Shown here piece after piece: positions 50,124 through 58,881 of a stretch of 64,000 bases of DNA. The DNA comes from Kitasatospora cinereorecta (GTDB lineage Bacteria; Actinomycetota; Actinomycetes; Streptomycetales; Streptomycetaceae). The stretch covers positions 586,001 through 650,000 of the forward strand of contig NZ_JAMZDX010000001.1 in assembly GCF_024172095.1 (NCBI RefSeq), in the 5' to 3' direction. Numbering within the stretch: the first letter of the stretch is position 1; every line of letters starts with the position of its first letter. Under the pieces are notes generated by a model. It worked only from the letters and a program-made list of their open reading frames with translations, ran no database searches and was not told the origin of the DNA. A program made the position numbers and the translations under genes.

Positions 50124-52055
50124 ATGAAGCTTATCGGCAGGAACGGGACGGGAGAAGAGCTGCCAGGTCACGCGCACGACATCGACACCGAGTCGTGGGC
50201 GCAGAGCCCGGAGGAACCGCAGGGCACGCTGCCCGCGCAGCGCACCAGCGCCTTCGCGCCCGGCGGCCGGGCCACCGGCTACGGGCCGGAGAGCCTGGTG
50301 CACCTGACCGCCCGCCAGGTGGTCGACGCCGCCGCGCCGCAGCGCACCGCCCTGCTCGACGACGAGCCGGACCCGGCCAGCTTCGAGACCGCGCTCGCCG
50401 CCCGCGAGCAGGCCGCGCTGGAGGCCCGCCACCGCGGCTCCGCCGACGCCGGCGACCCGAACGCGGCCAGCCAGCTCGGCGCCCTGCTGCTGCGCCGCGG
50501 CGACCTCGCGGACGCCGAGCCCTACCTGCGCAGCGCCGCCGCCGCCGGGCTGCGCGCCGCCGCCAACAACCTGGGCGTCCTGCTGCACCAGCAGGGCCAC
50601 CGCGCCGAGGCCGCCCAGTGGTGGCGGCAGGCCGCCGTCGCCGGCTCCGCGCCCGCCGCGCACGCACTCGGCCTGCAACTGCGCGACCAGGGCGAGGAGG
50701 AGGCCGCCGAGTACTGGCTGCACTTCGCCGCCGAGCACGGCCACCCGCTCGGCGCCTACGCCCTGGGCGACCTGATGGAGCATCGGCGCGACGTGCGCGC
50801 CGAACGCTGGTTCAAGGCCGCCGCCGACTCCGGCCACCGCGAGGCCGCGTACCGGCTCGCCCGGATGCGCGAGGCCGCCGGCGACAAGGACACCGCCGAG
50901 ACCTGGTACCGCACCGCCGCCGCCCGCAGCCACGCCCGCGCGGCGCTGCGGCTCGGCGTGCTGCTCGAGGAGCGCGGCGACCTCGACGACGCGGCCCGCT
51001 GGTACCGCCAGTCCGCGCAGAACGGCGAGCCGCGGGCCGCCTGCGCACTCGGCTTCCTGCTGCGCGACGCCGGCGACCCGGCCGCCGCCGCCGAATGGTG
51101 GCAGGAGGCGGCCGAGGCCGGCGACGGCACCGCTGCCAACGCGCTCGGCGCCCTGCACGCGAGCCGCGGCGAACCGGTCGAGGCCGAGCGCTGGTACCGC
51201 GTCGCGCTGGACGCCGGCGACCACAACGGAGCCTTCAACCTCGGCCTGCTCTGCGCCGGCGCCGGCCGCGAGTCCCAGGCCGAGCAGTGGTACCGCCGGG
51301 CCGCCTACGCCGGACACCGCGAGGCCTGCAACGCGCTGGCCGTCGTGCTGCTCCAGCGCGGCGACGAGTCCGGCGCCGAGCCCTGGTTCTCCAAGGCAGC
51401 CGAGGCCGGCAGCGTCGACGGCGCCTTCAACCTCGGCGTGCTCCACGCCGGCCGCGGCGAACTCCGCCAGGCCCAGGAGTGGTACGCCCGCGCCGCCGCC
51501 GAGGGCCACGGCGAGGCGGCCCTGCAACTGGCCGTCGCCCAGGAGCAGCGCGGCAACCTGCCCGGCGCGCTGGAGCGCTACCGGCAGGCCGCCGGCGGCG
51601 GCTCCGCCGAGGGCGCCTTCCGGCTCGCCTCGCTGCTCGACCGGCGCGGCGACGCCGACGCGGAGGCCGAGCACTGGTACGCCGTCGCGGCCGACGCCGG
51701 GCACCGGCGCGCCCAGGTGCGGATGGGCGTGCGGGCCGCCGAGCGGGGCGCCCTGCAGATCGCCGAGAGCTGGTACCGGCGGGCCGCCGAGGCCGGCAGC
51801 CGCAGCGCCGCGTTCAACCTCGGGCTGCTGCTGGCGCGCCAGGACTCCGAGGCCGAGGCGATGCTCTGGTACACCCGCGCCGCCGACGCGGGGCACGGGC
51901 GGGCCGCGCTGCGGCTCGCGCTGCTGGCGCTGCGACGCGGGGAGCCGGTGCAGGCCGAGAACTGGTGCCGGCGGGCCGCCGAGTACGGGCCGGCGGAGGT
52001 CGCGGAGCGGGCGGGGCGGCTGCTGGGCGCGCTGAACGCGGAGCTGTCGGCCTAG
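50124..52055 (+). CDS. Sel1/TPR-repeat protein
   Basis: A 643-aa soluble protein. After ~100 non-repetitive residues there are about fourteen 36-residue Sel1-like repeats of the pattern GAFNLGVLHAGRGELRQAQEWYARAAAEG, running to the C-terminus with regular W-Y-R-x-A-A. This forms an alpha-solenoid for protein-protein contact. The partner is unknown and no catalytic motif is seen. ATG 50124 is preceded by GGGAG; the frame also opens at 50091. The 269 bp between the tRNA terminator and this start hold no gene; they presumably contain the promoter. A palindromic element follows the stop. Confidence 0.88.
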   Translation: MKLIGRNGTGEELPGHAHDIDTESWAQSPEEPQGTLPAQRTSAFAPGGRATGYGPESLVHLTARQVVDAAAPQRTALLDDEPDPASFETALAAREQAALEARHRGSADAGDPNAASQLGALLLRRGDLADAEPYLRSAAAAGLRAAANNLGVLLHQQGHRAEAAQWWRQAAVAGSAPAAHALGLQLRDQGEEEAAEYWLHFAAEHGHPLGAYALGDLMEHRRDVRAERWFKAAADSGHREAAYRLARMREAAGDKDTAETWYRTAAARSHARAALRLGVLLEERGDLDDAARWYRQSAQNGEPRAACALGFLLRDAGDPAAAAEWWQEAAEAGDGTAANALGALHASRGEPVEAERWYRVALDAGDHNGAFNLGLLCAGAGRESQAEQWYRRAAYAGHREACNALAVVLLQRGDESGAEPWFSKAAEAGSVDGAFNLGVLHAGRGELRQAQEWYARAAAEGHGEAALQLAVAQEQRGNLPGALERYRQAAGGGSAEGAFRLASLLDRRGDADAEAEHWYAVAADAGHRRAQVRMGVRAAERGALQIAESWYRRAAEAGSRSAAFNLGLLLARQDSEAEAMLWYTRAADAGHGRAALRLALLALRRGEPVQAENWCRRAAEYGPAEVAERAGRLLGALNAELSA

Positions 52056-52063
52056 GTACGAGC

Positions 52064-52140
52064 GGGGGCGCGGGGAACTGCGCGACCGACCATGGACTCA
52101 GGTAGAGCGATGGCTGGTTGCGCAGTTCCCCGCGCCCCTG
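52064..52140. repeat. Palindromic repeat element, copy 4 (between convergent genes)
   Basis: The left arm GGGGGCGCGGGGAACTGCGCGACC (~52064-52087) pairs with the right arm GGTTGCGCAGTTCCCCGCGCCCCT (~52116-52139), with few mismatches. The inner part (GACCATGGACTCA..AGAGCGATGG) resembles that of copy 3. It lies in the 95-bp gap between the Sel1 gene and the convergent Fur-family gene. Confidence 0.85.
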
Positions 52141-52150
52141 GTGGTTGGCC

Positions 52151-52564
52151 CTACCTGCTGCAGTCGGGGCAGAGGCCGCGGTAGGTGATGTCGGCGCCGG
52201 AGATGACAAACCCGTAGCGTTCGGCGGCCGGCAGGGCGGCGAGTGGATCACCCTGGGGGTGGACGTCGCGGATGGCGCCGCAGCCCGAGCAGACCAGGTG
52301 CTGGTGTGCGTGGTGGGCGTTGGGGTCGTAGCGCTTGGCGCGGCCGTCGGTGGCGACCTCGAGAACCTCGCCGAGGGTGACCAGTTCGCCGAGGGTGTTG
52401 TAGACGGTCGCCCGGCTGATCTCCGGGAGGCGTTCCACCGCGCGGGCGTGCACCTCGTCCGCGGTGAGGTGGACGTGGTCGCCGTCGAGGACCTCGGCCA
52501 CGACCCGGCGCTGCGAGGTCAGCCGCCATCCACGTGCGCGAAGTCGTACCAGCAGGTCGCTCAT
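52151..52564 (-). CDS. Fur-family (PerR/CatR-like) repressor
   Basis: A 137-aa metalloregulator. The winged-helix domain covers residues ~1-80 (LRARGWRLTSQRRVVAEVL; EISRATVYNTLGELV, recognition helix). Metal/dimer residues follow: HAHQHLVCSGCGAI (~88) and a C-terminal CPDC, giving two CxxC zinc pairs. The divergent catalase gene and the palindrome between them point to a peroxide-sensing CatR/FurA role. ATG 52564 is chosen; GTG 52570 is in frame. TACTCT is placed 7 nt upstream as a -10, so this too may be leaderless. Confidence 0.9.
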   Translation of the reverse strand: MSDLLVRLRARGWRLTSQRRVVAEVLDGDHVHLTADEVHARAVERLPEISRATVYNTLGELVTLGEVLEVATDGRAKRYDPNAHHAHQHLVCSGCGAIRDVHPQGDPLAALPAAERYGFVISGADITYRGLCPDCSR

Positions 52565-52603
52565 GCGCACAGAGTAAGGGACGTTCCGAACTTGGTTCCA
52601 CTA

Positions 52604-52631
52604 TTGACTTAGACAAAGTCCAAGTTAGGAT
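52604..52631 (+). promoter_or_regulatory. Catalase promoter with Fur-type operator
   Basis: TTGACT (-35, 52604-52609), 16 bp, TAGGAT (-10, 52626-52631). The imperfect palindrome TTGACTT-AGAC-AAAGTCCAA (52604-52623) covers the -35 and spacer. A wider pair, ACTTGG (52590-52595) and CCAAGT (52620-52625), surrounds it. The position fits repression of both divergent genes by the Fur-family protein. Confidence 0.72.
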
Positions 52632-52669
52632 CCTGTCGTCACGACCGGACAACGCGGAGGCACAGCTAC

Positions 52670-54148
52670 ATGACCACCCAGGACGACCTGCGGCCCATCC
52701 TCACCACGGAGTCCGGTGCTCCCGTGGCGGACAACCAGAACACCGAGACGGCGGGCGTCGGCGGCCCGGCGCTGATCCAGGACCAGCTGCTGTTCGAGAA
52801 GCTGGCGCACTTCAACCGGGAGCGGATCCCGGAGCGCGTGGTGCACGCCCGCGGCGCCGGTGCGTACGGCACGTTCACGGTGACGGCGGACGTCACGGCG
52901 TACACCCGGGCGGCGTTCCTGTCCGAGGTCGGCAAGCAGACTGAGACGTTCCTGCGCTTCTCGACGGTGGCCGGCAACCTCGGCGCGGCGGACGCGGTCC
53001 GCGACCCGCGCGGCTTCGCGCTGAAGTTCTACACCGAGGAGGGCAACTACGACCTCGTCGGCAACAACACCCCGGTGTTCTTCATCAAGGACGCCATCAA
53101 GTTCCCGGACTTCATCCACACCCAGAAGCGCGACCCGTACACCGGCTCGCAGGAGGCGGACAACGTCTGGGACTTCTGGGGCCTGTCGCCCGAGTCGACC
53201 CACCAGGTGACGTGGCTGTTCGGCGACCGCGGCATCCCGGCGACGTACCGGCACATGAACGGCTACGGCAGCCACACCTACCAGTGGCAGAACGAGGCCG
53301 GCGAGTACTTCTGGGTGAAGTACCACTTCAAGACGGACCAAGGCATCCGCAATCTGACCCAGTCCGAGGCCAACCGGCTGGCCGGCGAGGACCCGGACAG
53401 CCACCAGCGCGACCTGCGCGAGGCGATCGAGCGCGGCGAGTTCCCGCGTTGGACCGTGCAGGTGCAGATCATGCCGGCCGCCGACGCGGCGGAGTACCGG
53501 TTCAACCCGTTCGACCTGACCAAGGTGTGGCCGCACGCGGACTACCCGCCGATCGAGATCGGCACCCTGGAGCTCAACCGCAACCCCGACAACATCTTCG
53601 CCGAGGTCGAGCAGTCGGTCTTCTCCCCGGCGCACTTCGTGCCCGGCATCGGCCCGTCCCCGGACAAGATGCTGCAGGGCCGGCTGTTCGCCTACGCGGA
53701 CGCCCACCGCTACCGGGTCGGCATCAACGCCGACCACCTGCCGGTGAACCGCCCGCACGCCACCGAGGCGCGCACCAACAGCCGCGACGGCCACCTGTAC
53801 GACGGCCGCCACGGCCGGCAGAAGAACTACGAGCCGAACACCTTCGGCGGGCCGGCCCAGACCGGCCGTCCGCTCTGGTCGGCGGTGCCGGTGGCGGGTG
53901 CGACCGGCAACCACGTCGCGCCCTCGCACGCGGAGGACGACGACTTCGGGCAGGCCGGCGCCCTGTACCGGCTGATGTCCGCGGACGAGCAGCAGCGCCT
54001 GATCGCGGGCCTGGCCGGCTTCATCGCCAAGGTCTCCGCCGACCGCGACGACATCGTCGAGCGCGCGGTCGAGAACTTCCGCACGGCGGACGCCGACTAC
54101 GGCCGCCGCCTGGACGAGGCCGTCCGCGAGCTGCGCAAGCAGCGCTGA
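52670..54148 (+). CDS. Monofunctional heme catalase
   Basis: A 492-aa clade-3-size catalase. Distal His59 is in [12 protein letters not shown], Asn132 in [12 protein letters not shown], and the proximal heme Tyr (~342) in [39 protein letters not shown] (in parts) is the heme-pocket signature. It dismutates hydrogen peroxide in the cytoplasm; no signal peptide. ATG 52670 has CGGAGG 10 nt upstream. It is divergent from the Fur/CatR-like gene and probably derepressed by peroxide. Confidence 0.96.
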   Translation: MTTQDDLRPILTTESGAPVADNQNTETAGVGGPALIQDQLLFEKLAHFNRERIPERVVHARGAGAYGTFTVTADVTAYTRAAFLSEVGKQTETFLRFSTVAGNLGAADAVRDPRGFALKFYTEEGNYDLVGNNTPVFFIKDAIKFPDFIHTQKRDPYTGSQEADNVWDFWGLSPESTHQVTWLFGDRGIPATYRHMNGYGSHTYQWQNEAGEYFWVKYHFKTDQGIRNLTQSEANRLAGEDPDSHQRDLREAIERGEFPRWTVQVQIMPAADAAEYRFNPFDLTKVWPHADYPPIEIGTLELNRNPDNIFAEVEQSVFSPAHFVPGIGPSPDKMLQGRLFAYADAHRYRVGINADHLPVNRPHATEARTNSRDGHLYDGRHGRQKNYEPNTFGGPAQTGRPLWSAVPVAGATGNHVAPSHAEDDDFGQAGALYRLMSADEQQRLIAGLAGFIAKVSADRDDIVERAVENFRTADADYGRRLDEAVRELRKQR

Positions 54149-54162
54149 CCGCCCTCATGACT

Positions 54163-54199
54163 GCGGGCCCCGGGTTGCGTGGTGCTCCCCGGGGCCCGC
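54163..54199. terminator. Terminator between catalase and hisN
   Basis: Perfect 12-bp arms GCGGGCCCCGGG (54163-54174) and CCCGGGGCCCGC (54188-54199), 15 bp past the catalase stop and 20 bp before the convergent hisN stop. Confidence 0.82.
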
Positions 54200-54218
54200 G
54201 ACCATTGCTGTCGCCGGC

Positions 54219-55016
54219 TCAGACCGACAGGCGGCGCAGTGTCTCCTCGTGCAGCAGGCCGTTGGTGGCCACCGCGTCGGCGCCCATCGGCCCGTCGTAG
54301 CCGTCCAGTCCGGTGAAGCGGCCGCCCGCCTCCTGCACCACGATGCACGGCGCGGCCATGTCCCACAGGCTCAGCTCGGGCTCGGCGGCGATCTCCACCG
54401 CGCCCTCGGCGACCATCATGTACGACCAGAAGTCGCCGTACGCGCGGGTGCGCCAGCAGGCCCGGGTCAGGTCGAGGAAGGGGTCGAGGCGGCCGCGCTC
54501 CTCCCAGCCGGTGAGCGAGGAGTAGGAGAAGGACGCGTCCTCGATCCGGGAGACCTGGGAGACGCTGATCCGGGAGGCCTTGGCGAGGCTGCGGCCGGCG
54601 TACGCGCCGAGGCCGCGCGCCGCCCACCAGCGGCGGCCGAGCGCCGGGGCGGAGACGATGCCGACCACGGGCTGCAGCTCGCCGTCCGGCTGCTCCTCCA
54701 GCAGCGCGATCAGGGTGGCCCAGACCGGCACGCCGCGGACGTAGTTCTTGGTGCCGTCGATCGGGTCGATCACCCAGCGGCGCGGGCCGGTGCCCTGCAG
54801 GCCGTACTCCTCACCCATCACCGCGTCGCGCGGGCGGGCCCGCTGCAGCACGCTGCGGACGAGCTCCTCGGCCGCCTTGTCGGCGTCGCTCACCGGGGTC
54901 AGGTCGGGCTTGGTCTCGACCTTGAGGTCGAGGGCCTTGAAGCGCTCCATGGTGATCGAGTCGGCCGAGTCGGCGAGGACGTGGGCGAGGCGGAGATCGT
55001 CGTGGTAGTCGGCCAT
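54219..55016 (-). CDS. hisN: Histidinol-phosphatase, inositol monophosphatase type (HisN)
   Basis: A 265-aa IMPase-fold enzyme: GEEYG (~70), [15 protein letters not shown] (~82, metal-binding DxxDGT), [15 protein letters not shown] (~218). DPIDGTKNY and the downstream sequence type match actinobacterial HisN, which removes phosphate from L-histidinol phosphate. An inositol or other sugar monophosphatase is the alternative. ATG 55016 is the start. The sugE-like gene lies immediately upstream, co-oriented with an 18-bp gap. Confidence 0.88.
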   Translation of the reverse strand: MADYHDDLRLAHVLADSADSITMERFKALDLKVETKPDLTPVSDADKAAEELVRSVLQRARPRDAVMGEEYGLQGTGPRRWVIDPIDGTKNYVRGVPVWATLIALLEEQPDGELQPVVGIVSAPALGRRWWAARGLGAYAGRSLAKASRISVSQVSRIEDASFSYSSLTGWEERGRLDPFLDLTRACWRTRAYGDFWSYMMVAEGAVEIAAEPELSLWDMAAPCIVVQEAGGRFTGLDGYDGPMGADAVATNGLLHEETLRRLSV

Positions 55017-55034
55017 GCTCGAACATTAGCGGAA

Positions 55035-55358
55035 TCAGTGACCTGAACCACTGAGCTGGAGCCCCACGACTCCGGCGATCACCAGGCTGATCGAGACCAG
55101 CTTGAGCGTGGACGCCGGCTCGTTCAGGTAGACCATGCCGTAGACCGCGGTGCCCGCCGCGCCGATGCCCGTCCAGACCGCGTAGGCGCTGCCGACCGGG
55201 AGGGACTTCAGCGAGAGGGTGAGCAGGCCGAAGCTGCCCAGCGCGAAGACGCAGAAGCTGACGGTGGGCCAGAGCTTGGTGAAACCGTGGCTCAGCTTGA
55301 GGTTGACCGCGAAGCCGGTCTCCAGCAGACCGGCGAGGATCACCAAGGCCCATGCCAT
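55035..55358 (-). CDS. sugE: SMR-family efflux protein, SugE/Gdx type
   Basis: A 107-aa four-helix small multidrug resistance protein. LVILAGLLETGFAV carries the essential membrane Glu (~13). HGFTKLWP and KSLPVGSAYAVWTGIGAAG are the SugE/Gdx signatures that separate guanidinium exporters from EmrE-type pumps. ATG 55358 has GGGAG about 4 nt upstream. I looked in the 151-bp upstream gap for a guanidine riboswitch and found no match. Stand-alone SugE proteins act as homodimers. Confidence 0.88.
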   Translation of the reverse strand: MAWALVILAGLLETGFAVNLKLSHGFTKLWPTVSFCVFALGSFGLLTLSLKSLPVGSAYAVWTGIGAAGTAVYGMVYLNEPASTLKLVSISLVIAGVVGLQLSGSGH

Positions 55359-55509
55359 CGGCTCGGCTCCCTGTCTCCGCGAATGGGCTGACCTTCCTAT
55401 GATCGCCAGCCCCGAGGGATCCGACACCTGCGACACGAGCCGCTCGGCGGGCCCAGGACGCCCCCGCCGTCGGCCCGGGGCGCCCGCCGGGCCGACGGCG
55501 GGGTCGGTC

Positions 55510-56565
55510 TCAGTCGCCCTCGCCGCCCTCGCGGGTGGAGAGCAGACGGCGCAGCGAGTAGAGCCGGGCCTGGTCGGCGTGGCCGTCGGCGACCCAGGCG
55601 TCCAGGGCGCAGTCCGGCTCGTCGTGGCTGCACGCGCGCGGGCACTCGGCGGTGCCGGGCTCCAGGTCGGGGAAGGCGAGGATGACCCGGGACGGGTCGA
55701 TGTGCGACAGCCCGAAGGAGCGGAAGCCCGGGGTGTCGATCACCCAGCCCGGGTCCAGCGCCTTCTTCGAACCGGGCTTGGCCCCCGGCGGCGGGGGCAG
55801 CCGCAGCGCCAGCGCCGAGACGGTGGTGTGCCGGCCGCGCCCGGTGACCGCGTTGACCCGGCCGGTGCTCCGCTGCCGCTCCGGCACCAGCGCGTTGACC
55901 AGGGTGGTCTTGCCGACGCCGGAGTGCCCGATGAAGACGGTGGAACGGCCGCGCAGGTGCTCGCGGACGGCCTCCGCGCCGCTGCTCTCCAGTTCGTCCG
56001 ACCGGGTCACCACGTAGCGGATGCCGAGCGGGGCGTACGACTCCAGCAGCGTCTCCGGCGAGGCCAGGTCCGACTTGGTGAGCACCAGCAGCGGCTCCAT
56101 GCCGGCGTCGTACGCCGCCACCAGGCAGCGGTCGATCAGCCGGGGCCGCGGCTCGGGGTTGGCCAGGGCGGTGACGATGGCCATCTGCTCGGCGTTGGCG
56201 ACCACGATCCGCTCGAACGGGTCGTCGTCGTCCGCGGTCCGCCGCAGCACGGAGGAGCGCTCACCGACCCGGACGATCCGGGCCAGGGTGTCCGGCTCGC
56301 CCGAGAGGTCGCCGACCACGCTGACGGTGTCGCCGACCACCACGCCCTTGCGGCCGAGCTCGCGGGACTTCATCGCGACGATCTCGCGCTCCTGCTTGGT
56401 GCCCCCGTCGACCAGGCAGGTCAGCCGGCCCCGGTCCACGGTGAGGATCATCGCCTCGGCAGCGTCCTCGTGCTTGGGCCTGATCCGGGTCCGCGGCCGG
56501 GAACCCCGGCGTTGCGGGCGGTTGCGGATGTCGTCCTCGTCGGCGTCCTTGCCGTAGCGGCGCAT
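55510..56565 (-). CDS. rsgA: Ribosome small-subunit-dependent GTPase A (RsgA)
   Basis: A 351-aa circularly permuted GTPase. An N-terminal basic arm and OB-fold (~40-105) precede the G motifs in the order G4 LTKSD (~162), G1 GHSGVGKTTL (~213), G3 DTPGF (~275). A C-terminal zinc knuckle is at CPRACSHDEPDC (~308). It acts in 30S subunit maturation. ATG 56565 is the start. It lies 16 bp downstream of aroA on the same strand, an operon also seen in mycobacteria. Confidence 0.95.
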   Translation of the reverse strand: MRRYGKDADEDDIRNRPQRRGSRPRTRIRPKHEDAAEAMILTVDRGRLTCLVDGGTKQEREIVAMKSRELGRKGVVVGDTVSVVGDLSGEPDTLARIVRVGERSSVLRRTADDDDPFERIVVANAEQMAIVTALANPEPRPRLIDRCLVAAYDAGMEPLLVLTKSDLASPETLLESYAPLGIRYVVTRSDELESSGAEAVREHLRGRSTVFIGHSGVGKTTLVNALVPERQRSTGRVNAVTGRGRHTTVSALALRLPPPPGAKPGSKKALDPGWVIDTPGFRSFGLSHIDPSRVILAFPDLEPGTAECPRACSHDEPDCALDAWVADGHADQARLYSLRRLLSTREGGEGD

Positions 56566-56581
56566 GCTCCTCCTCTCCCCG

Positions 56582-57901
56582 TCAGCGCTGACCGAGGAGG
56601 TCTGCCCACATCTGCGGGAAGTCCGGCAGGGTCTTGGCCGTGGTGGCCACGTTCTCCACCAGGACGCCGTCGACCGCCAGACCGATCACCGCCGCGGCGG
56701 TGGCCAGCCGGTGGTCCTCGTAGGTGTGGAAGACGCCGCCGTGCAGCGGGCGCGGGCGGATCCGCAGGCCGTCCTCGGTCTCGGTGACGTCGCCGCCCAG
56801 GTCGTTGATCTCCTTGGCGAGCGCGGCGAGCCGGTCGGTCTCGTGCAGGCGCAGGTGGGCGATGCCGTACAGGTGCGACTCGGAGTCGGCCAGCGCGGCC
56901 ACCGCGGCGATCACCGGGGTGAGCTCGCCGACGTCGTGCAGGTCGACCTCGATGCCGTGAATCTTGCCGGTGCCGGTGAACTCCAGGCCCTCGTCGCCGA
57001 AGCGGCAGGTGCCGCCCATCTGCGTGTAGATCTCGCGCAGCTGGTCGCCCGGCTGGTAGGTGTGCTTCGGCCAGTCCCGGACGGTCACCCGGCCGCCGGT
57101 GACCAGCGCGGCGGCGAAGAACGGCGCGGCGTTGGAGAGGTCCGGCTCGACCACCAGGTCGCGGCCGATCAGCGCCCCGGGGGTGACCCGCCAGACGTCC
57201 TTCTCACCGCCGTCCTCGGGGGCGTCGACCTGGCCGCCCGCCTTGCGGATCATGTCCACGGTCATCCGGATGTGCGGCAGCGAGGGCACGGTCTCGCCGA
57301 CGTTGCGGATCTCCACGCCGTTGTTGAACCGGGCGCCGGAGAGCAGCAGGGCGGAGATGAACTGGGAGGAGGACGAGGCGTCCACCTCGACCGGGCCGCC
57401 GTCCAGCGCGCCGGTGCCGTGCACGGTGAGCGGGAAGCCGCCGCGGCCGCCGTCGTCGATCCGCGCGCCGAGGGCGCGCAGCGCGTCGATCACGCCGTGC
57501 TGGGGGCGCTCGTAGCTGCGGGGGTCGCCGTCGAAGTGGATCGCGCCGTCGGCGAGCGCGGCGACCGGCGGCAGGAAGCGCATCACGGTGCCGGCGTTGC
57601 CCACGTCCACCTGGGCCGGGCCGTGCAGCTGGGCGGCCGGGATGACCCGCCACGCCTCGCCGCCGCCGGTGCCGCCGCTGGCCTCGTTGACCGTCTCCTC
57701 GATGCTCACGCCGAGCGCCCGCAGGCCGTCCGCCATCAGCTGGGAGTCGCGGCTGCGCAGCGGTCGGCGGACCCAGCCCGGGCCGTCGGCCAGCGCCGCC
57801 AGCACCAGCGCTCGGTTGGTCGCCGACTTGGAGCCGGGGATGGTCACGGTCGCGTCCACGGCGGCGGTGGCGACGGGAGCGGGCCACAGGGTCTCGGTCA
57901 T
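56582..57901 (-). CDS. aroA: 3-phosphoshikimate 1-carboxyvinyltransferase (EPSP synthase)
   Basis: A 439-aa EPSP synthase. GSKSATNRALVLAAL (~24) binds shikimate-3-phosphate, VGNAGTVMRFLPP (~125) is the PEP loop, and ASSSSQFISALLLSG (~176), PDLSNAAPFFAAAL (~242) and DVGELTPVIAAVAALA (~328, catalytic Asp) follow. HLRLHETDRL (~352) and TYEDHRLATAAA (~394) complete the site. It makes the aromatic precursor EPSP. ATG 57901 is the start. The sequence type is the actinobacterial class found next to rsgA. Regulation is not evident. Confidence 0.96.
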   Translation of the reverse strand: MTETLWPAPVATAAVDATVTIPGSKSATNRALVLAALADGPGWVRRPLRSRDSQLMADGLRALGVSIEETVNEASGGTGGGEAWRVIPAAQLHGPAQVDVGNAGTVMRFLPPVAALADGAIHFDGDPRSYERPQHGVIDALRALGARIDDGGRGGFPLTVHGTGALDGGPVEVDASSSSQFISALLLSGARFNNGVEIRNVGETVPSLPHIRMTVDMIRKAGGQVDAPEDGGEKDVWRVTPGALIGRDLVVEPDLSNAAPFFAAALVTGGRVTVRDWPKHTYQPGDQLREIYTQMGGTCRFGDEGLEFTGTGKIHGIEVDLHDVGELTPVIAAVAALADSESHLYGIAHLRLHETDRLAALAKEINDLGGDVTETEDGLRIRPRPLHGGVFHTYEDHRLATAAAVIGLAVDGVLVENVATTAKTLPDFPQMWADLLGQR

Positions 57902-58039
57902 GCACCCAGTCTATGGGCGCGAGGGGGCCGGGCCGGGAGCGGCGGGCAGGCCCTGTCACATGGCCCTGTCGCAGGGAGCGCGCACCCGGCGCGAGCCGTC
58001 GGCGAGCGCCGCCGCCGGATTGGTGGGCCGGGGCCGACG

Positions 58040-58747
58040 CTACTGGTGGTGCATCAGCCAGCTGCCGCCGGCCAGCAGGCAGGCCAGCGAGACCACCAGG
58101 AACAGCGCCACCCAGAGCAGTCCGCCGACCCCGGTGAGCCGGGCCAGCTGGTCGGCGTCCGAGTCGCGTGCCCCGCCCCGCCGCCGCTTGGCCTGCAGTT
58201 CCATCACCGGCCGGACCCCGGCCACCAGCAGGAACCACACCCCCAGGTAGGCGAAGGCGGCCTGCAGCTCGGTCGAGCCGTACCAGGAGATCGCCAGGAA
58301 CGCGCCGCCGGTGACCAGCACCGACACCACGCCGAAGGCGTTGCGGATCATCAGCAGCATCCCGGCCAGCAGCACGATGCAGATCCACAGCAGCGCGGTG
58401 ATCCGCCCCGACGCCAGCAGCGCCGCCCCGCCCAGGCCCAGCAGCGACGGCGCGGTGTAGCCCGCCGCGGCCGTCAGCACCATGCCGGGACCGGTCGGCG
58501 GCCCGGAGGACAGGGTCAGTCCGGAGGTGTCCGAGTGCAGCCGGATCCCGGAGAGCCGGCGGCGGGTGAGCACCGCGACCAGGCCGTGGCCGCCCTCGTG
58601 CGCGATCGTCACCACGTTCCGGCTGAGCCGCCACACCGGCCGGATCGCCACCGCCAGCAGCGCCACCGCCGCCGCGCCCAGCACCAGCCACTGCGGTGGC
58701 GCCGGCTGGGCGTCGACCAGCCTGTGCCACACCTCAGCGATGTCCAT
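58040..58747 (-). CDS. M50-family membrane zinc metallopeptidase
   Basis: A 235-aa integral membrane protein of the M50B type. The zinc site is TIAHEGGHGL (His50, Glu51, His54) in the second hydrophobic segment. About six helices follow, including LTAAAGYTAPSLLGLGGAALL, LLWICIVLLAGMLLMI and LLWVALFLVVSLACLLAG. The third ligand is expected in a later helix. These are intramembrane proteases or their relatives; the substrate is unknown. ATG 58747 is chosen (GAGAAG upstream); the frame also opens at 58798. It lies 138 bp upstream of aroA on the same strand; that gap holds no gene. Confidence 0.87.
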   Translation of the reverse strand: MDIAEVWHRLVDAQPAPPQWLVLGAAAVALLAVAIRPVWRLSRNVVTIAHEGGHGLVAVLTRRRLSGIRLHSDTSGLTLSSGPPTGPGMVLTAAAGYTAPSLLGLGGAALLASGRITALLWICIVLLAGMLLMIRNAFGVVSVLVTGGAFLAISWYGSTELQAAFAYLGVWFLLVAGVRPVMELQAKRRRGGARDSDADQLARLTGVGGLLWVALFLVVSLACLLAGGSWLMHHQ

Positions 58748-58881
58748 CCTGCTTCTCGCCTCGCCCTCGGGGTCGCTGCCGAACGGGCAGCCTCCCATGA
58801 GGGGACGGCCGGGCGGTAGCGGGAGGTTCTCCTGATGAGATGAGGAACTTCTGAACGGGACGCCGTGGCAAGCTGATCGGC

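Noticed and set aside
55359..55509. Guanidine (ykkC-type) riboswitch in front of the sugE-like gene
   Set aside because: I found no conserved ACGR-type loops or guanidine-III pattern in the 151-bp gap.
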